This document shows positions 11,084-24,118 of a stretch of 64,000 nt of DNA, in pieces. Each line of letters opens with the position of its first letter. The first letter of the stretch is position 1. Source of the DNA: Moniliella sp. 'wahieum' (taxonomy: Eukaryota; Basidiomycota; Moniliellomycetes; Moniliellales; Moniliellaceae); assembly GCA_003971905.1 (NCBI GenBank), contig RSEE01000138.1, positions 62,001 to 126,000 of the forward strand, given 5' to 3'. The notes beneath the pieces were generated by a model. The model had not been told where the DNA came from, did no database searches, and saw only the letters and a list, made by a program, of their open reading frames with translations. A program made the position numbers and the translations under genes.

Positions 11084-12927
11084 ATGAGCCGCTTTGTGCG
11101 TCCGTCCAAGTACCGGTACGCTCCTCTCTGTCTCCGCCGCCGCGCCCCCTGACCCCCCCCATCCCCTCCACCCCCACCCCAGCCACGTGTACGGCACCGC
11201 CGCCAAGAAGGAGGGCTGCTACGACAACCTCAAGGTCACCCTCAACGCCTGGGACACCAACCTCGTGTCCAGCAACGGCAAGTACATCGCCGTCAACTGG
11301 CAGGCCTCTGGCGGCGGCGCGTTTGCCGTGCTCCGCTCGACCGCCCCGCAAGCTGCCCGATGTCATCCCGCTCGCCCGCGGCCACACCGCCGCCGTGCTC
11401 GACACGGCCTTCTCCCCCTTCCACGACCACATGCTCGCCTCGGCCTCGGACGACGGCACGGTGGGCGTGTGGAAGATTGACGACTCGCTCTACGGCCAGC
11501 TGGACCTCACCGAGCGCCAGAAGGAGCAGCACGGCATCACCGACTTGGCCCCCGTCGTGCGCATCCCCGCGGGCACAGGCAAGAAAGTGGGCCAGGTCCT
11601 GTTCCACCCGACGGCCAACAATGTCGTGGCCGCCGCCGGGCGGCGACCACATTGTGCGTCTTCTCGATCTCGAGAAGAGCAGCACCCAAGTCGAGCTGTC
11701 GGGCCAGACGGACCAGATGCAGAGCTTTGCATTTGACTATACTGGGTCCACCTTGGCCACCACGTGCCGCGACAAGAAACTGCGCTTGTTTGATGCGCGT
11801 TCCTCGGCCGGTCCGGCGGCTGTGACTGACGGCCATGGGGGCATCAAGGGCCAGCGCGTGATCTGGTGTCGCGCTGGACCGACTGATCACAACTGGGTTT
11901 AGCAAGCTGAGCGAACGGCAAATGTTCCTGTGGGATTCGCGTCAGCTGACCAAACCGATCAAGCAGACGCTGCTCGACATGTCCAGTGGGATCATCATGC
12001 CCTTTTGGACAGACAACAATGTCGTCTTTCTCGCTGGCAAGGGCGATGGTAACATTCGTTACTACGAGTACGAGAATGACGAGCTGTACGAGTTGTCCGA
12101 GTACAAGTCCACCGAGCCGCAGCGTGGCATGACGTTCATTCCGCGCAACCAACTCGCTGCCCACGACAACGAAATTGCGCGCGCCATCAAGATTACCGGC
12201 AACGCTGCCCAACCCATCTCCTTTTACGTCCCGCGTCGCGAATCTTCCTTCCAAGCCGACATTTTCCCGCCGGCGCCTAGCTCTGTCCCGGCCCTCTCGG
12301 CCACCGACTTTTCGCTGGCAAAACCGCTTTGCCCAATTTGATTTCGTTGGAAACCGGCTCGGCCGTGGCGAGTACCCAGGTCCCCTTTACCCAGCCTTCC
12401 TCTGACCACGTCCCGGCCCAAGCTACCACCTCCACCTCCCTCATCTCCAAGGGCGCGCCGGCTTCGGACCTGTTCGCTTCCACCCCGGCTACCACCGCCA
12501 CTGCCCCGGCCCCGGCTTCGGTTCCTGCTCCCGCTTCGGTTCCTGCTCCGACTCTGGCTCCCGCTCCGGTTCCCGCTCCCGCTCGGGGCCTGAGCTCGAA
12601 CTCGAGCTCGAGCTTGAGCAGGGCTGGGGCCGAAGGGGCGGCGGCGGAGCCTGTCAAGTCGGCTGTGGGGAGCCTGTCAAGTCGGTTGTGGCGGAGCCTG
12701 TGTCTGTGCCTGCGGTGGCCGCGTCGAGCCCGACCAAGGCGGAGGGGGCTGGTCAGGAAGCCGAGGCTAAGGTGGCAGCGCTGGAGAAGGAGGTGGCGAG
12801 GTTGGAAGCCAAGTTGCGTGCGTCCGAGGCGCAGGTGGCCGCGCTGGAGAAGGACAAGGCGACAGTAACGGCCGAGAAGCAGAAGTTGGCCGATAGCTTG
12901 GCTGCCATCCGGCGTGTGCTGCCTTGA
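11084..12927 (+). CDS. Coronin, WD40 actin-binding protein
   Basis: Binds F-actin and Arp2/3 at cortical patches. Starts MSRFVRPSKYRHVYG, the canonical coronin N-terminus, after a CCACCACCACCATG leader. One intron at 11116-11182 (GTACGC...CAG). WD repeats follow, including HTAAVLDTAFSPF, DDGTVGVW, VLFHPTANNVV, IVRLLDLEK, ATTCRDKKLRLFD, TTGFSKLSERQMFLWD. Then the coronin extension EPQRGMTFIPR, a low-complexity Pro/Ala linker (about 12490-12590) and a C-terminal coiled coil (AALEKEVARLEAKLRASEAQ) for oligomerisation. Five single-base breaks (near 11340, 11640, 11865, 12315, 12680) interrupt the frame; each restores conserved coronin sequence when crossed, so error is likelier than decay. Confidence 0.92.
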
Positions 12928-14362
12928 GCCTGAGCCTAGGGAGCCAGGAAGCAGAGCAGCGAGTAACATGCCCGACGCAAGACGCAGATGCAAGAGCGCT
13001 GGCTTGCCTGCGCAGCCTCGGCTAATGGATGGTGTTGTGTGCTGGGCATGTGTACTGTGTACTGTGTAATGTCCCGTAGTGGGGAGGAGGCCAGGTGACA
13101 GATGCGGCCGCGTTCGTATGTGGATAGTGGGGGTGGTGGTTTGTGCGGCGCGTAGAGTACTTGGCTGTGCTTACCTGGACTCCCATCTACGCACCCAATG
13201 CATCTCCCCTTGTCCCTCCTCTCCCGTCTGCCTGTTCCCCAACACGTACCTCAGCGACAGCGACAGCGACAACGACAGCGACAACGACAGCGGCAACTCC
13301 ACCTCCACCCCACCGGGCCGTCGAACCAGGTCGAGTAGGCGTGCCAAGCCGCCGCACAGTCTGCACAGCCCCACCACGCCAGCGAGCTGACCTACCAGAC
13401 CCAGACGCGCAAGAGCGACACCCCTATGGGCATGAGCATGAGCATGAGCATGGGCTATGCAGGTCTTAGGTCCGAGGCGCGTGTGGCGGATGGGCGGGGA
13501 GGATGGATTGCCAGCACGGGCTACGCGCTGCCAGGCGACGGGGGTTTAGGGCAGGTGCACGGCCCAGTCCGGGCAGGCGAGCGCATGGGGATGGGATTGG
13601 GATGGGATTGGGATGGGATGGGATGGAATGGAATGGGATGGGATGGAGCAGTTGCCGGCACGTGGGTCGGGATGGGGGCTCGAGTTAGGGGTTAGGACGA
13701 AGCGCACGGACAGGGCGTGTGCCTGGGTTGGCCTGTACACAGCGCGTCGCACCAGATGGGGTTCGATGGTAGGTACGGCGTCGGACGTTGGACGTCGCAT
13801 GAGGGGATGGATGACGCCTGACTAGCCAGGTGCGTTGCCATCGCACCCCCACGCAGACGGTCGATGGGCATGTCGAGGCGTGCTCGGCGTGCTCAGGGGG
13901 ACGCCTGGTGTTGCGGTGGCGGGGAGCCGAGCAAGCGGGGGTGGGGTTGAGGGCGGGGCGGATGTGACGGGTGGTGGCGGTGAGGCGGTGAGCAGACCTG
14001 AGGCCTGAGGCCTGAGGCCTGACGCCTGACGGACGATCACCGGGGCAACCGTCGATGGGGCGCGGGGGCAGAGCGCCAGTGGGCATGGGCGCGTGGGGAG
14101 CATGATCCAGGGCGTGGCCAGGCGCTCGCCCGCCGTGTTCGTCGTCGCCGTCGTCGTCGCGGGCAGCGGCAGCGGCAGCGGCACAGCCCAACACGCACCC
14201 TGCCGGTGGCGGCACACCGGCACCTTGGCGGCATAACTGGGCCCAAAGCCACTTGAGACGCATGCCTTTCTTTTGCCCCACCACCTCCTCCTCTTCCGCC
14301 CCCCCGGCCAATGTGGAGCCATCTGGGCCCGCGCCACCTCTCCCTCCACGCCCCCCTGTCCG
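12928..14362. other. Intergenic region with short repeats
   Basis: About 1.4 kb. It contains a 7-bp tandem of GTGTACT units (about 13050-13070), a GGGATG/GGGATT-rich simple repeat (13587-13646), and four to five tandem copies of a 7-bp CCTGAGG unit (13997-14031). One possible spliced small gene is listed separately. Nothing else is recognised. Confidence 0.5.
13198..13695 (+). CDS. Possible small two-exon gene, function unknown
   Basis: I do not recognise this. An ATG at 13198 opens 16 codons (MHLPLSLLSRLPVPQH) to a GTACCT donor at 13246. A TAG acceptor at 13336-13338 resumes in phase into an open frame that runs to a stop at 13695, giving about 134 residues. The second exon is Met/Gly-rich (TPMGMSMSMSMGYAG, then RMGMGLGWDWDGMGWNGMG). 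Intron length (93 bp) matches other introns here. The downstream half rests on simple-sequence DNA, so it may be spurious. Confidence 0.22.
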
Positions 14363-17232
14363 ATGCTGGACGAGGCGCTGCTGGTGCGCCGCGCGGACCA
14401 CGTCGCCTCCGACAACATCCTCACCGGCCTCGACCCCACCACCTTCAGCTCCAGCGACCCCATCCGCCTCTTCATCATCCAGGCCATCATCATCGTCTGC
14501 TTCACCCGCCTGCTCGGATGGATCGGCACCTACCTGCACCAGCCGCGCGTGATTGCCGAGGTCATCGGCGGCATCCTCCTCGGCCCCACCGTGTTTGGTC
14601 GCATCCCCGGCTTCACCCACCACATCTTCCCGCCCCCCAGCCTGCCCTTCCTCAACCTCGTCTCCACCCTCGGCCTCATCCTCTTCCTCTTCCTCGTCGG
14701 CCTCGAAGTCGACTTTCGTGCGATCCAAAAGTGCTACAAGGAGGCCATCACCGTCGGCCTCACCGGCATCGTCGTCCCCTTTGGCCTGGGCGCCGCCATC
14801 AGCGTCGGCATCTACAACGACATGATCGATCATGCCAACGTTACCTTTGGTCACTTTATCCTCTTTACCGGTGTCGCCATTGCCATCACTGCCTTTCCTG
14901 TCTTGGCGCGCATCCTCACCGAGCAAAAGCTCACCCAGACCAAGGTCGGCGTCATTGTGCTCGGCCGGCGTAGGCAACGACATTGTCGGCTGGATCCTGC
15001 TGGCGTTGACCGTTGCGCTTGTCAATGCTTCGTCCGGCGTGATTGCAGTGTACATTTTGCTCATTGCCCTGGGCTGGGTCTTGGTTCTCATCTTCCTCGT
15101 CCGCCCGGTGTTTGTCTGGGTGCTACGTCGCAGCGGCGCGCTGGAGCGCGGTCCGAGCCCCATGGTGCTGACTGCCACCCTTCTTCTCGTTCTCCTCTCC
15201 GCCTGGCTCACCGATATCATTGGCGTGCACCCCATCTTTGGTGCGTTTTTTGTGGGCCTGATCGTGCCGCATGATGGTGGCTTTGCAATTGCGCTGGTCG
15301 AGAAGATCGAAGACCTCGTCTCGGCCCTCTTCTTGCCCATCTACTTCACCCTCTCTGGCATCAACACCAACCTGGCCTCGCTGGACAATGGCACGGTATG
15401 GGGGTACCTGGTAGGCGTGACGGCCGTCGCGTTTACCAGCAAGTTCCTCTCGTGCGCAGCGGCAGCCAAGCTGTGTGGCTGTCGGAACCGCGAATCGCTT
15501 GCGGTGGGCACGCTGATGAGCTGCAAAGGACTGGTGGAACTGATTGTGCTCAACGTGGGGTTGAATGCCAAGATCCTGGATACACGTACGTTTAGCATGT
15601 TTGTCGTCATGGCACTCGTCTCGACCATCGCCACCACGCCCCTGACCATCTGGGCCTACCCGCCCCACGTACGTACCACCCTCGACGACCACGGCAACTT
15701 CCAACACTCTCCCCCTGACAAATCGCCTGGCGGTGTCGCTCCCGCCGGCCCGACCGGCCCAACCGGCACGCCTGCGCGCCGCAGGACGATCCTGTGGCCC
15801 TTCTGCTCGCCCGACCACGACGCCTGCGCGTCGTGCTCGACTGCCTCGAACATCTCCCGGTCCTCATGACCATCGTTCAGTTCCTCGCGCCGGTCCAGCC
15901 GCGCGGCGAGCTATCTCGTACCCCGTCCAACGCGACCGACAGCAGCAGTCTCTACTTTGGCAGCAAGACGACCAAGACCAAGGAGGTAGATGTGACCGAG
16001 GGGTTGCACACAGTCGAGTATACTACCGCAGCTACGTCCACCGGTACCTGTACTGGCGCAGCCACCGCCGCCCCACCCGCTGCACCGGGATCGACGAGCA
16101 AGGGTCTTCTGCACCTCGACACGCTTCGTCTGCTGGAACTGACGGACCGGACGAGCGCTGTGATGCGCGCGTCCGCGACGGAGGACACGCTCGTATCGGA
16201 CAGCGTCTGGGCCGTGTTCCAAACTGCGTGTCAGCTCCATGCGCTACCGAGCCATGCAAGGGTAGCTGTGGTGCCGCCCACGCCGGCCGACCAGGCTGAT
16301 GCGATTTTATCTGGGGCCAAGGCCGGAGCGGGGGTGGACACGCTTTGGTTGCCCTGGGCGCCGCACGAGGTGGTCGTGGGAGGTGCGGACCACGCTCTGT
16401 TGGTGCGCAAAGTGCAGCGCTCAGCGTCCTGTGTTGTCGCCACCTTGCTTCAGCGGCCCGTCACGCCCGGCCGGAGCGCACGCATGTTTGACACGCATCA
16501 TGTCTGCGTAGCGTTTTTGGGCGGGGCAGATGCGCGCGCGGCGCTCGAACTGGCCTGGTGTTGGTCGCTCAAAATGGCGGGGTGCACCTCAGTGTGCTCC
16601 GGTTTGCTTCGCCGCGAGCTACCACTCCAAGCGAGGGCGGAGGGGGGGGCGAAGACGAAGGCGCAGGTGTGGGTGCGGGTGCGACGGACGCAGCGACGAC
16701 TCAGCCGATGGAATCGCACGAGCTGCGCTCGCCCACCGAGCTGGTGGACGACCTGACGTTTGATCGCCTGCACGCGCATTTGGCCCGTACGCCCTCGATG
16801 CGGAGCCGGGTGAGTGTGCGGCTGCTTCCGGCCGAAGAGCAGCTGCGCACGCTGCTAGAGTACACCAGTACGTGCCAGCCGGGTCTGCTGGTAGTTGGTC
16901 GATCGGCGAGCCAAGTGCTGGACGTGGAGGACTTGCCCTTCTCGTCCCGTTCGCCCCTCTCGCCCCTCTCGCCCGAGGCGGAGGAAAGAGCGAACGATCC
17001 AGCGGTCCGAGCGGCCTTGGGCCCCGCAGGATGGAGCTTACATTTCCACTTGCCGTCTCACCCTTTTGCTCAGACCGGGCGGCAGTTGCCACCTACCATC
17101 GTGCTTACTTCGCCGCGCTCGGTGCACTCTCGCTTGCCTAGCGTCAGCTCCCTCCCGCTCGGCGACGACCCGCCGGCGCGCTCGGCCGCGGCGTCGGTGC
17201 TGCCCCGCGCGGACGAGCCAAGTAAGGAGTAA
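14363..17232 (+). CDS. Monovalent cation/H+ antiporter, Kha1-like (CPA2)
   Basis: Membrane antiporter of the CPA2 family; fungal Kha1 exchanges K+ for H+ on Golgi-type membranes. After a short N-terminus (MLDEALLVRR) there are about a dozen hydrophobic segments, including RVIAEVIGGILLGPTVFGRI, LILFLFLVGLEVDF, GVAIAITAFPVLARIL, GVGNDIVGWILLALTVAL, GVHPIFGAFFVGLIVPHDGG, LFLPIYFTLSGI and SCKGLVELIVLNVGL, all typical of the exchanger domain. A long cytoplasmic tail (from about 15680) carries a degenerate nucleotide-binding-like region with LLVVGRS near the end. Frame breaks near 14965, 15785 and 16570. About 955 residues. No intron seen. Confidence 0.9.
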
Positions 17233-17699
17233 CTAGCACCTAGTACCTCGTACCTCGTACCCGAAAGTAAGAAACGAATGTACCCGTTCCCCGTTCCCCG
17301 TTCCGCGCGTTACGTTGCTCATGTTGCTCCCGCTGGCTCTGTTGCTTGTCCCTTATTACCGCTTACCGGTTACCGGTTACGCGTTACGGTCTCCCCCCCC
17401 CCCGCCCCCCCACACACTTTTCGTGGTGGCTATCGCGGGTCAGTTTTCAGTGTTCGTTCAGTGCTCAGCTCGCTGTTCCTCCCCTGGCCTAACACTCTAT
17501 TCTCTATTCTCCCACCTCATGTATGTCGTCGGTCCTCCCGCTTGGTACGATGAATGTTGTTCGACAGTGACATTGAAGTAGGCCGGCGCCAAGGTGCCCA
17601 GGTGCTGACGTGCTGGGAGGAAGGGAGGGAGAAAAGAAAGGAGGAAAGGTGGAAATGTGGAAATGTGGGCGGCTGGGTGCGGGTGCGGGTTGGTGCAGA
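17233..17699. other. Intergenic with three adjacent 7-bp tandem repeats
   Basis: Three different 7-bp tandem repeats follow one another: ACCTCGT units at 17238-17261, CCGTTCC units at 17284-17304, and TTACCGG-type units at 17356-17389. No gene. It is the 3' side of two convergent genes. Confidence 0.7.
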
Positions 17700-18484
17700 C
17701 TACTCAAACAGCGCCAGCAGCCCCGATGGCACCCACGAATTGGCCGGGAAGAAAGCGCTGAGCCCCCAAAAGGCCGGGGTCCAGCCATGCAGTTGCCATC
17801 GGGTAAACGCTAGTGGGGAGACCAAGATCAACGTCAGCCGTTGTACCTCCACGTTGCACCTCCAGGTCCTGATCGTCCCGGGGGGAAAAAGCGGAGCAGA
17901 GGGGGAAAGGGGGCAGGAGGAAGGAAGGGAAGGAGAGGGGAGGCAGGAACGTACTCCAATACCCAAATCTGCGGCCATACAGTTTGCCCACATAGGGCAA
18001 AACCATGACGGACCAAATTGTCTGAAACTGGCGCACGGAAGCGTCCCATTCCTCTTGCAACAGCCGTTCCTCCTCCTCCGAGTCGTACTCGTACATTTGG
18101 CTATCGTCCGAGTCGAGCTCAGAGTCGGACTCTGCCTCGGAATCCGAGCCGGAGTCCGAGCCGGAGTGCGAGTCGGGTCCCGGTGCGAGGCGGGGCAAGG
18201 GTCCCGGGGCGGAGGACAGAGACGAGATGGAGGGAAGCGAGTGGCGTGCGTGTGGGGAGAGCGCGTGCACGTCGTTTTTTGCGTGCGCCTGTGCGTGTGC
18301 GTCGACTAGGCCTGCTGAGCGGAGCAAGCTGCGGCTCAGATTCAATGTCGGCGTCGGCGGCGAGGTCGAGGTCGTCGGTGGCTGGACGGATGCGCGCCGC
18401 TCGCGCATGCAGCGCTTGTAGGATCGCCGATGCGTCCGCCCCGGGTGTGAGGGCAGCCACCTCGGGCTCCTCGGTGCCGCTCAT
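17700..18484 (-). CDS. Small Trp-rich membrane-associated protein, unknown
   Basis: About 211 residues. The N-terminus (MSGTEEPEVAALTPGADASA) is followed by an acidic Ser/Asp tract (SGSDSGSDSEAESDSELDSD), then a conserved-looking block EEERLLQEEWDASVRQFQ and VVLPYVGKLYGRRFGYW-like sequence (here VMVLPYVGKLYGRRFGYW), and a C-terminal hydrophobic aromatic segment WQLHGWTPAFWGLSAFF. Intron 17810-17954 (GTACGT...TAG) joins GYW to FTRWQLHGW in frame. One base break near 18330. The GKxxGRRFxYW plus aromatic tail recalls small fungal proteins tied to ER-mitochondria contacts (Emr1-like); I recall this only loosely, so treat the family as unproven. Confidence 0.6.
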
Positions 18485-18897
18485 GCTGCCGAAAGAAGTG
18501 GTGCACCCCGGGGGCGATGGGGAGCGCAGCGGTGGTGGGGTGGGGGGGGGGGGGGGCTTGGGAGCTAGGCAATGTTGGGTTATGCTATCCCATCTCCGCC
18601 ATCTCCGCTCGGCCGCCCCGGGCCAATTCCGCCCGTGCGCGCCACCTCGCTCCCTGTCCTCGTCTCTCACGCCTCCTTCTCTGCGCCTGGCCGCGCAGCC
18701 CGAACTGTGTACAGCGACGTAGCCAGACGGCCTACACGACTATCCAGACGACCTACACGACTATCCAGACGACCTACACGACTATGGTCAAAGGCGGTTG
18801 TGGGATGTCAGCACGCAGTAATTAGTACCCAATAGCACGCCGAACACTGAGCTCAGTCTGCAAACAGCAGCAGTATATCACGCCGCAACCAATGATG
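18485..18897. other. Intergenic with 21-bp tandem repeat
   Basis: A CCCCACC-rich leader for the upstream minus-strand gene lies at about 18530-18556. A tandem repeat of 21 bp (unit CCTACACGACTATCCAGACGA written once and a half per 21-33 bp) covers 18731-18787 in two full copies and one partial copy. No gene. Confidence 0.6.
18731..18787. repeat. 21-bp tandem repeat, 2.7 copies
   Basis: Copies begin at 18731, 18752 and 18773; the last is cut after 15 bases. The copies are identical. Confidence 0.85.
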
Positions 18898-20064
18898 CTA
18901 CAACTTGGACTGCCCAGGCAGCTCATCGGCACCTTGCTCCAGCTCAGCGCGCAGACGAGCAAAGACACGTTGCCCTTCGCGGCCCAGCGCGGTGGCGACA
19001 CCACAAGCGCTTGCGCCGACGGCGACGAACCGCCGGGCCCGCCGCGCGGAGGAGCAACCTCCAGCGGCCAAGAGGTCAATCGAGCGCACCTCAGCGTACG
19101 GGCTGGCATCGAGCATGCGGCGTAACCGTGCCACGCACCCGAGAGCGAGCGGATGGAGCGCCTCGCCGCCCATGCCGCCGTCGCCGGTGAACCCGCGCGG
19201 CAGGTCGACAGGTAAGAGCGGGCCAGCAGCGGTGGTCCACAGGCATCCGCCCAGCGTATTGGTCGCGGTTAAGAAGCCGACGAGGTGGGGATGGTGCGGC
19301 GTGGTGGGCGCGGCGCTTTCCAGGGCCTCAAGCAGCGCAGCAAATTGGGCAGGGTACGTGTACGGAGGAAGCTTGAGCCCGATCGTCACTTGGGTCTCGC
19401 CACGAGGCGGCGAGGAGGTAGAGAGCGGCGATGGCAGCCAGTGTGGCCGTGAGGAAGGCCGGGGAAAAGCCCGGCGGGACATCGGTGCCGCGGATGTTGG
19501 GACAGGAGAGGTTGATCTCGACTGCGAGCAGGCGCGAGCGGCGCGGCGTGGAATCGCTGTCGCCGGCGGGCTCGCTGTCGCCGGCGGGTCGCTGTCGGGC
19601 TTGCTGTCTGCCTCACGGTCCAGCTCGCTCGCCAGCGCACACACGGCCCGGACGCCCTCGGCCACGGCGGCGGGCTGGCCGGTGAGAGAGACAATGATAG
19701 GTTTCGGGGGCGGGCCGCCGGCGTGGGCAGTGGCGAGGGCGGCAAGGAGCAGCGCCTTGGCGCGCGCCAGGTAGGCCGTGAGCGGGGTCGGGGCGTAGCC
19801 AAACGAGTTGAGCGAGCCGGTGGCAGTGAGGGCGACTTGGTGCACGCGCTCGTCCTGTGCATACACACTCTCCAGCGGCCGCGGGCCGTGCAGGTAGGCG
19901 GTGCGCGTCGTGGCGGCGGCGGTGGCGGGACAGAGGTAGTTGGCCTCGAGCTGGTCGGCCCAGGGGCAGGCCGTGTTGAGCAGCGGGATCCACCCGCGGG
20001 CGCTGCCGGGCGGCGGCGGGAGGCGGAGCGCGCCGAGGCGGACGCTGGGGGGGGCGCTGAGCAT
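18898..20064 (-). CDS. Dihydroorotate dehydrogenase, class 1A type
   Basis: Oxidises dihydroorotate to orotate in pyrimidine synthesis; class 1A enzymes are soluble and use fumarate. The order SLNSFGYAP, IIVSLTGQPA, EINLSCPNIRGTDVPPGFSP, GLKLPPYTYPAQFAALLEAL, GFLTATNTLGG, LPVDLPRGFTGDGGMGG, LHPLALGCVARLRRML and AVGASACGVATALGREG matches the TIM-barrel family. The cysteine in NLSCPN is the class 1A catalytic base (class 2 has serine). There is no N-terminal transit or membrane helix, supporting the cytosolic form. The central segment with SCPN sits in a different frame from its flanks (breaks near 19545 and 19410). The ATG at 20064 precedes LSAPPSVRLGALRLPP. Divergent from DIB1. Confidence 0.85.
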   Translation of the reverse strand: MLSAPPSVRLGALRLPPPPGSARGWIPLLNTACPWADQLEANYLCPATAAATTRTAYLHGPRPLESVYAQDERVHQVALTATGSLNSFGYAPTPLTAYLARAKALLLAALATAHAGGPPPKPIIVSLTGQPAAVAEGVRAVCALASELDREADSKPDSDPPATASPPATAIPRRAARACSQSRSTSPVPTSAAPMSRRAFPRPSSRPHWLPSPLSTSSPPRGETQVTIGLKLPPYTYPAQFAALLEALESAAPTTPHHPHLVGFLTATNTLGGCLWTTAAGPLLPVDLPRGFTGDGGMGGEALHPLALGCVARLRRMLDASPYAEVRSIDLLAAGGCSSARRARRFVAVGASACGVATALGREGQRVFARLRAELEQGADELPGQSKL

Positions 20065-20387
20065 GGGGGGGAGGCAGTGGGGGGCGTCGAGGGCGCCGAG
20101 GGCAGGATGGTTTGCGACAGACAGCGATAAGGAACCCCACCGTCCGGCGTCAGGCGTCAGGGCCCGCCGCCTCGCCCGATACGCCAGGCACGCGCCTCCA
20201 TCTGGGCGCAAGCAGGATCAGCACGACGCATCACCCACTAAACACGAATTCTTAACCACTGGACCAATCAAGCAAGCCACCCAATCGACAACCGACCATC
20301 GCATCACGTCAGCTGCCACCTGGCACGCACCGCGCGGAAATTTTAATTGCCCCCCCCCTCCCCCCCCAGGCGGTCGCCGCGCCCACC
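20065..20387. promoter_or_regulatory. Divergent promoter region, DHODH / DIB1
   Basis: About 320 bp between divergent start codons. It ends with a long C run (20350-20369) and GCGCCCACCATG at the DIB1 start. No other element identified. Confidence 0.35.
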
Positions 20388-20963
20388 ATGTCGTACTTCC
20401 TCACGCACCTGCCCTCGGGCTGGCACGTGGACCAGGCCTCCTCTCCGAGGAGGAGCGCGTCGTCGTCATCCGCTTCGGCCACGACTCGGACCCCACGTGC
20501 CAGGTCATGGACGAGACCCTGTACCGCGTCGCCGACAAGGTGCGCAACTTTGCCGTCGTCTACCTCGTCGACACCACCCAGGTCCCCGACTTTAACCGCA
20601 TGTACGAGCTCTACGAGCCGTGCGCCGTCATGTTCTTCTATGTGCGTTCCCTCCCGAGCAGTGCATGGGTGCACGCCTAGCTGACTCTGACTTCTGCCTT
20701 TTTCCAGCGCAACAAACACATCATGGTCGACCTCGGTACCGGCAACAACAACAAAATGTACGTATCCCCTACCCCGTCTCCCGCCTTGCGCGCCGCTGGG
20801 CGGTCCTGACACTGACCCGCCGTCGGTTGGTCTCCCTAGCAACTGGCCCATCGAAGACAAGCAGGAGATGATCGACATTATCGAGACGGTCTACCGCGGT
20901 GCGAGCAAGGGCCGTGGGTTGGTGGTCAGCCCCAAGGATTACTCGACGAGGTACAAGGCATGA
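20388..20963 (+). CDS. DIB1: U5 snRNP thioredoxin-like protein Dib1 (TXNL4A)
   Basis: Essential 15-kDa component of U5 and the U4/U6.U5 tri-snRNP, needed before spliceosome activation. The 142-residue product is almost the textbook sequence: MSYFLTHLPSGWHVDQA, EERVVVIRFGHDSDPTC, VDTTQVPDFNRMYELY, MFFYRNKHIMVDLGTGNNNK, NWPIEDKQEMIDIIETVYRG, SPKDYSTRYKA. Two introns: 20642-20707 (GTGCGT...CAG) and 20758-20839 (GTACGT...TAG). One base is missing near 20437 (between DQA and LSEEE). Convergent with the DIM1 gene. Confidence 0.96.
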
Positions 20964-21161
20964 AATACAGTGCAGAATGACCAGCACAGGCATCTATCCA
21001 AGGTCGCAGGTTGCTATAGACAGCCCAGCGCAGCCAGGAGCGAGAGAGGCAGTCGGGGAGGGGAGGCGGGGGGGGGGTATCGGGACGACCCGACCCTGGC
21101 ACAGAACAGAGAACACAGAACAGAAAAGACATAACCAGGCCAGAGGCCAGACCGACCAAGC

Positions 21162-21205
21162 CATGCGGTGCCATGCGATGCCATGCGATGCCATGCGATG
21201 CCATG

Positions 21206-21207
<2 letters not shown>
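21162..21207. repeat. 10-bp tandem repeat (GCCATGCGAT)n
   Basis: About four copies lie between the convergent DIB1 and DIM1 stops, and the last copy reaches the DIM1 stop codon. Confidence 0.8.

Positions 21208-24118
<2,911 letters not shown>

Noticed and set aside
11084-12927. Programmed ribosomal frameshifting to explain multi-frame coronin
   Set aside because: Five shifts in one gene in both directions, and similar shifts in most long genes, fit sequencing error far better.
13685-15340. Long minus-strand open frame of about 550 codons antisense to the antiporter
   Set aside because: Its composition is a mirror of the Kha1 coding strand. No family motif is present, and the plus strand carries clear membrane segments.
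17356-17389. Interstitial telomere repeat (TTACCGG units)
   Set aside because: It does not match TTAGGG-type fungal telomeres, and many other 7-mers of unrelated sequence show the same behaviour.
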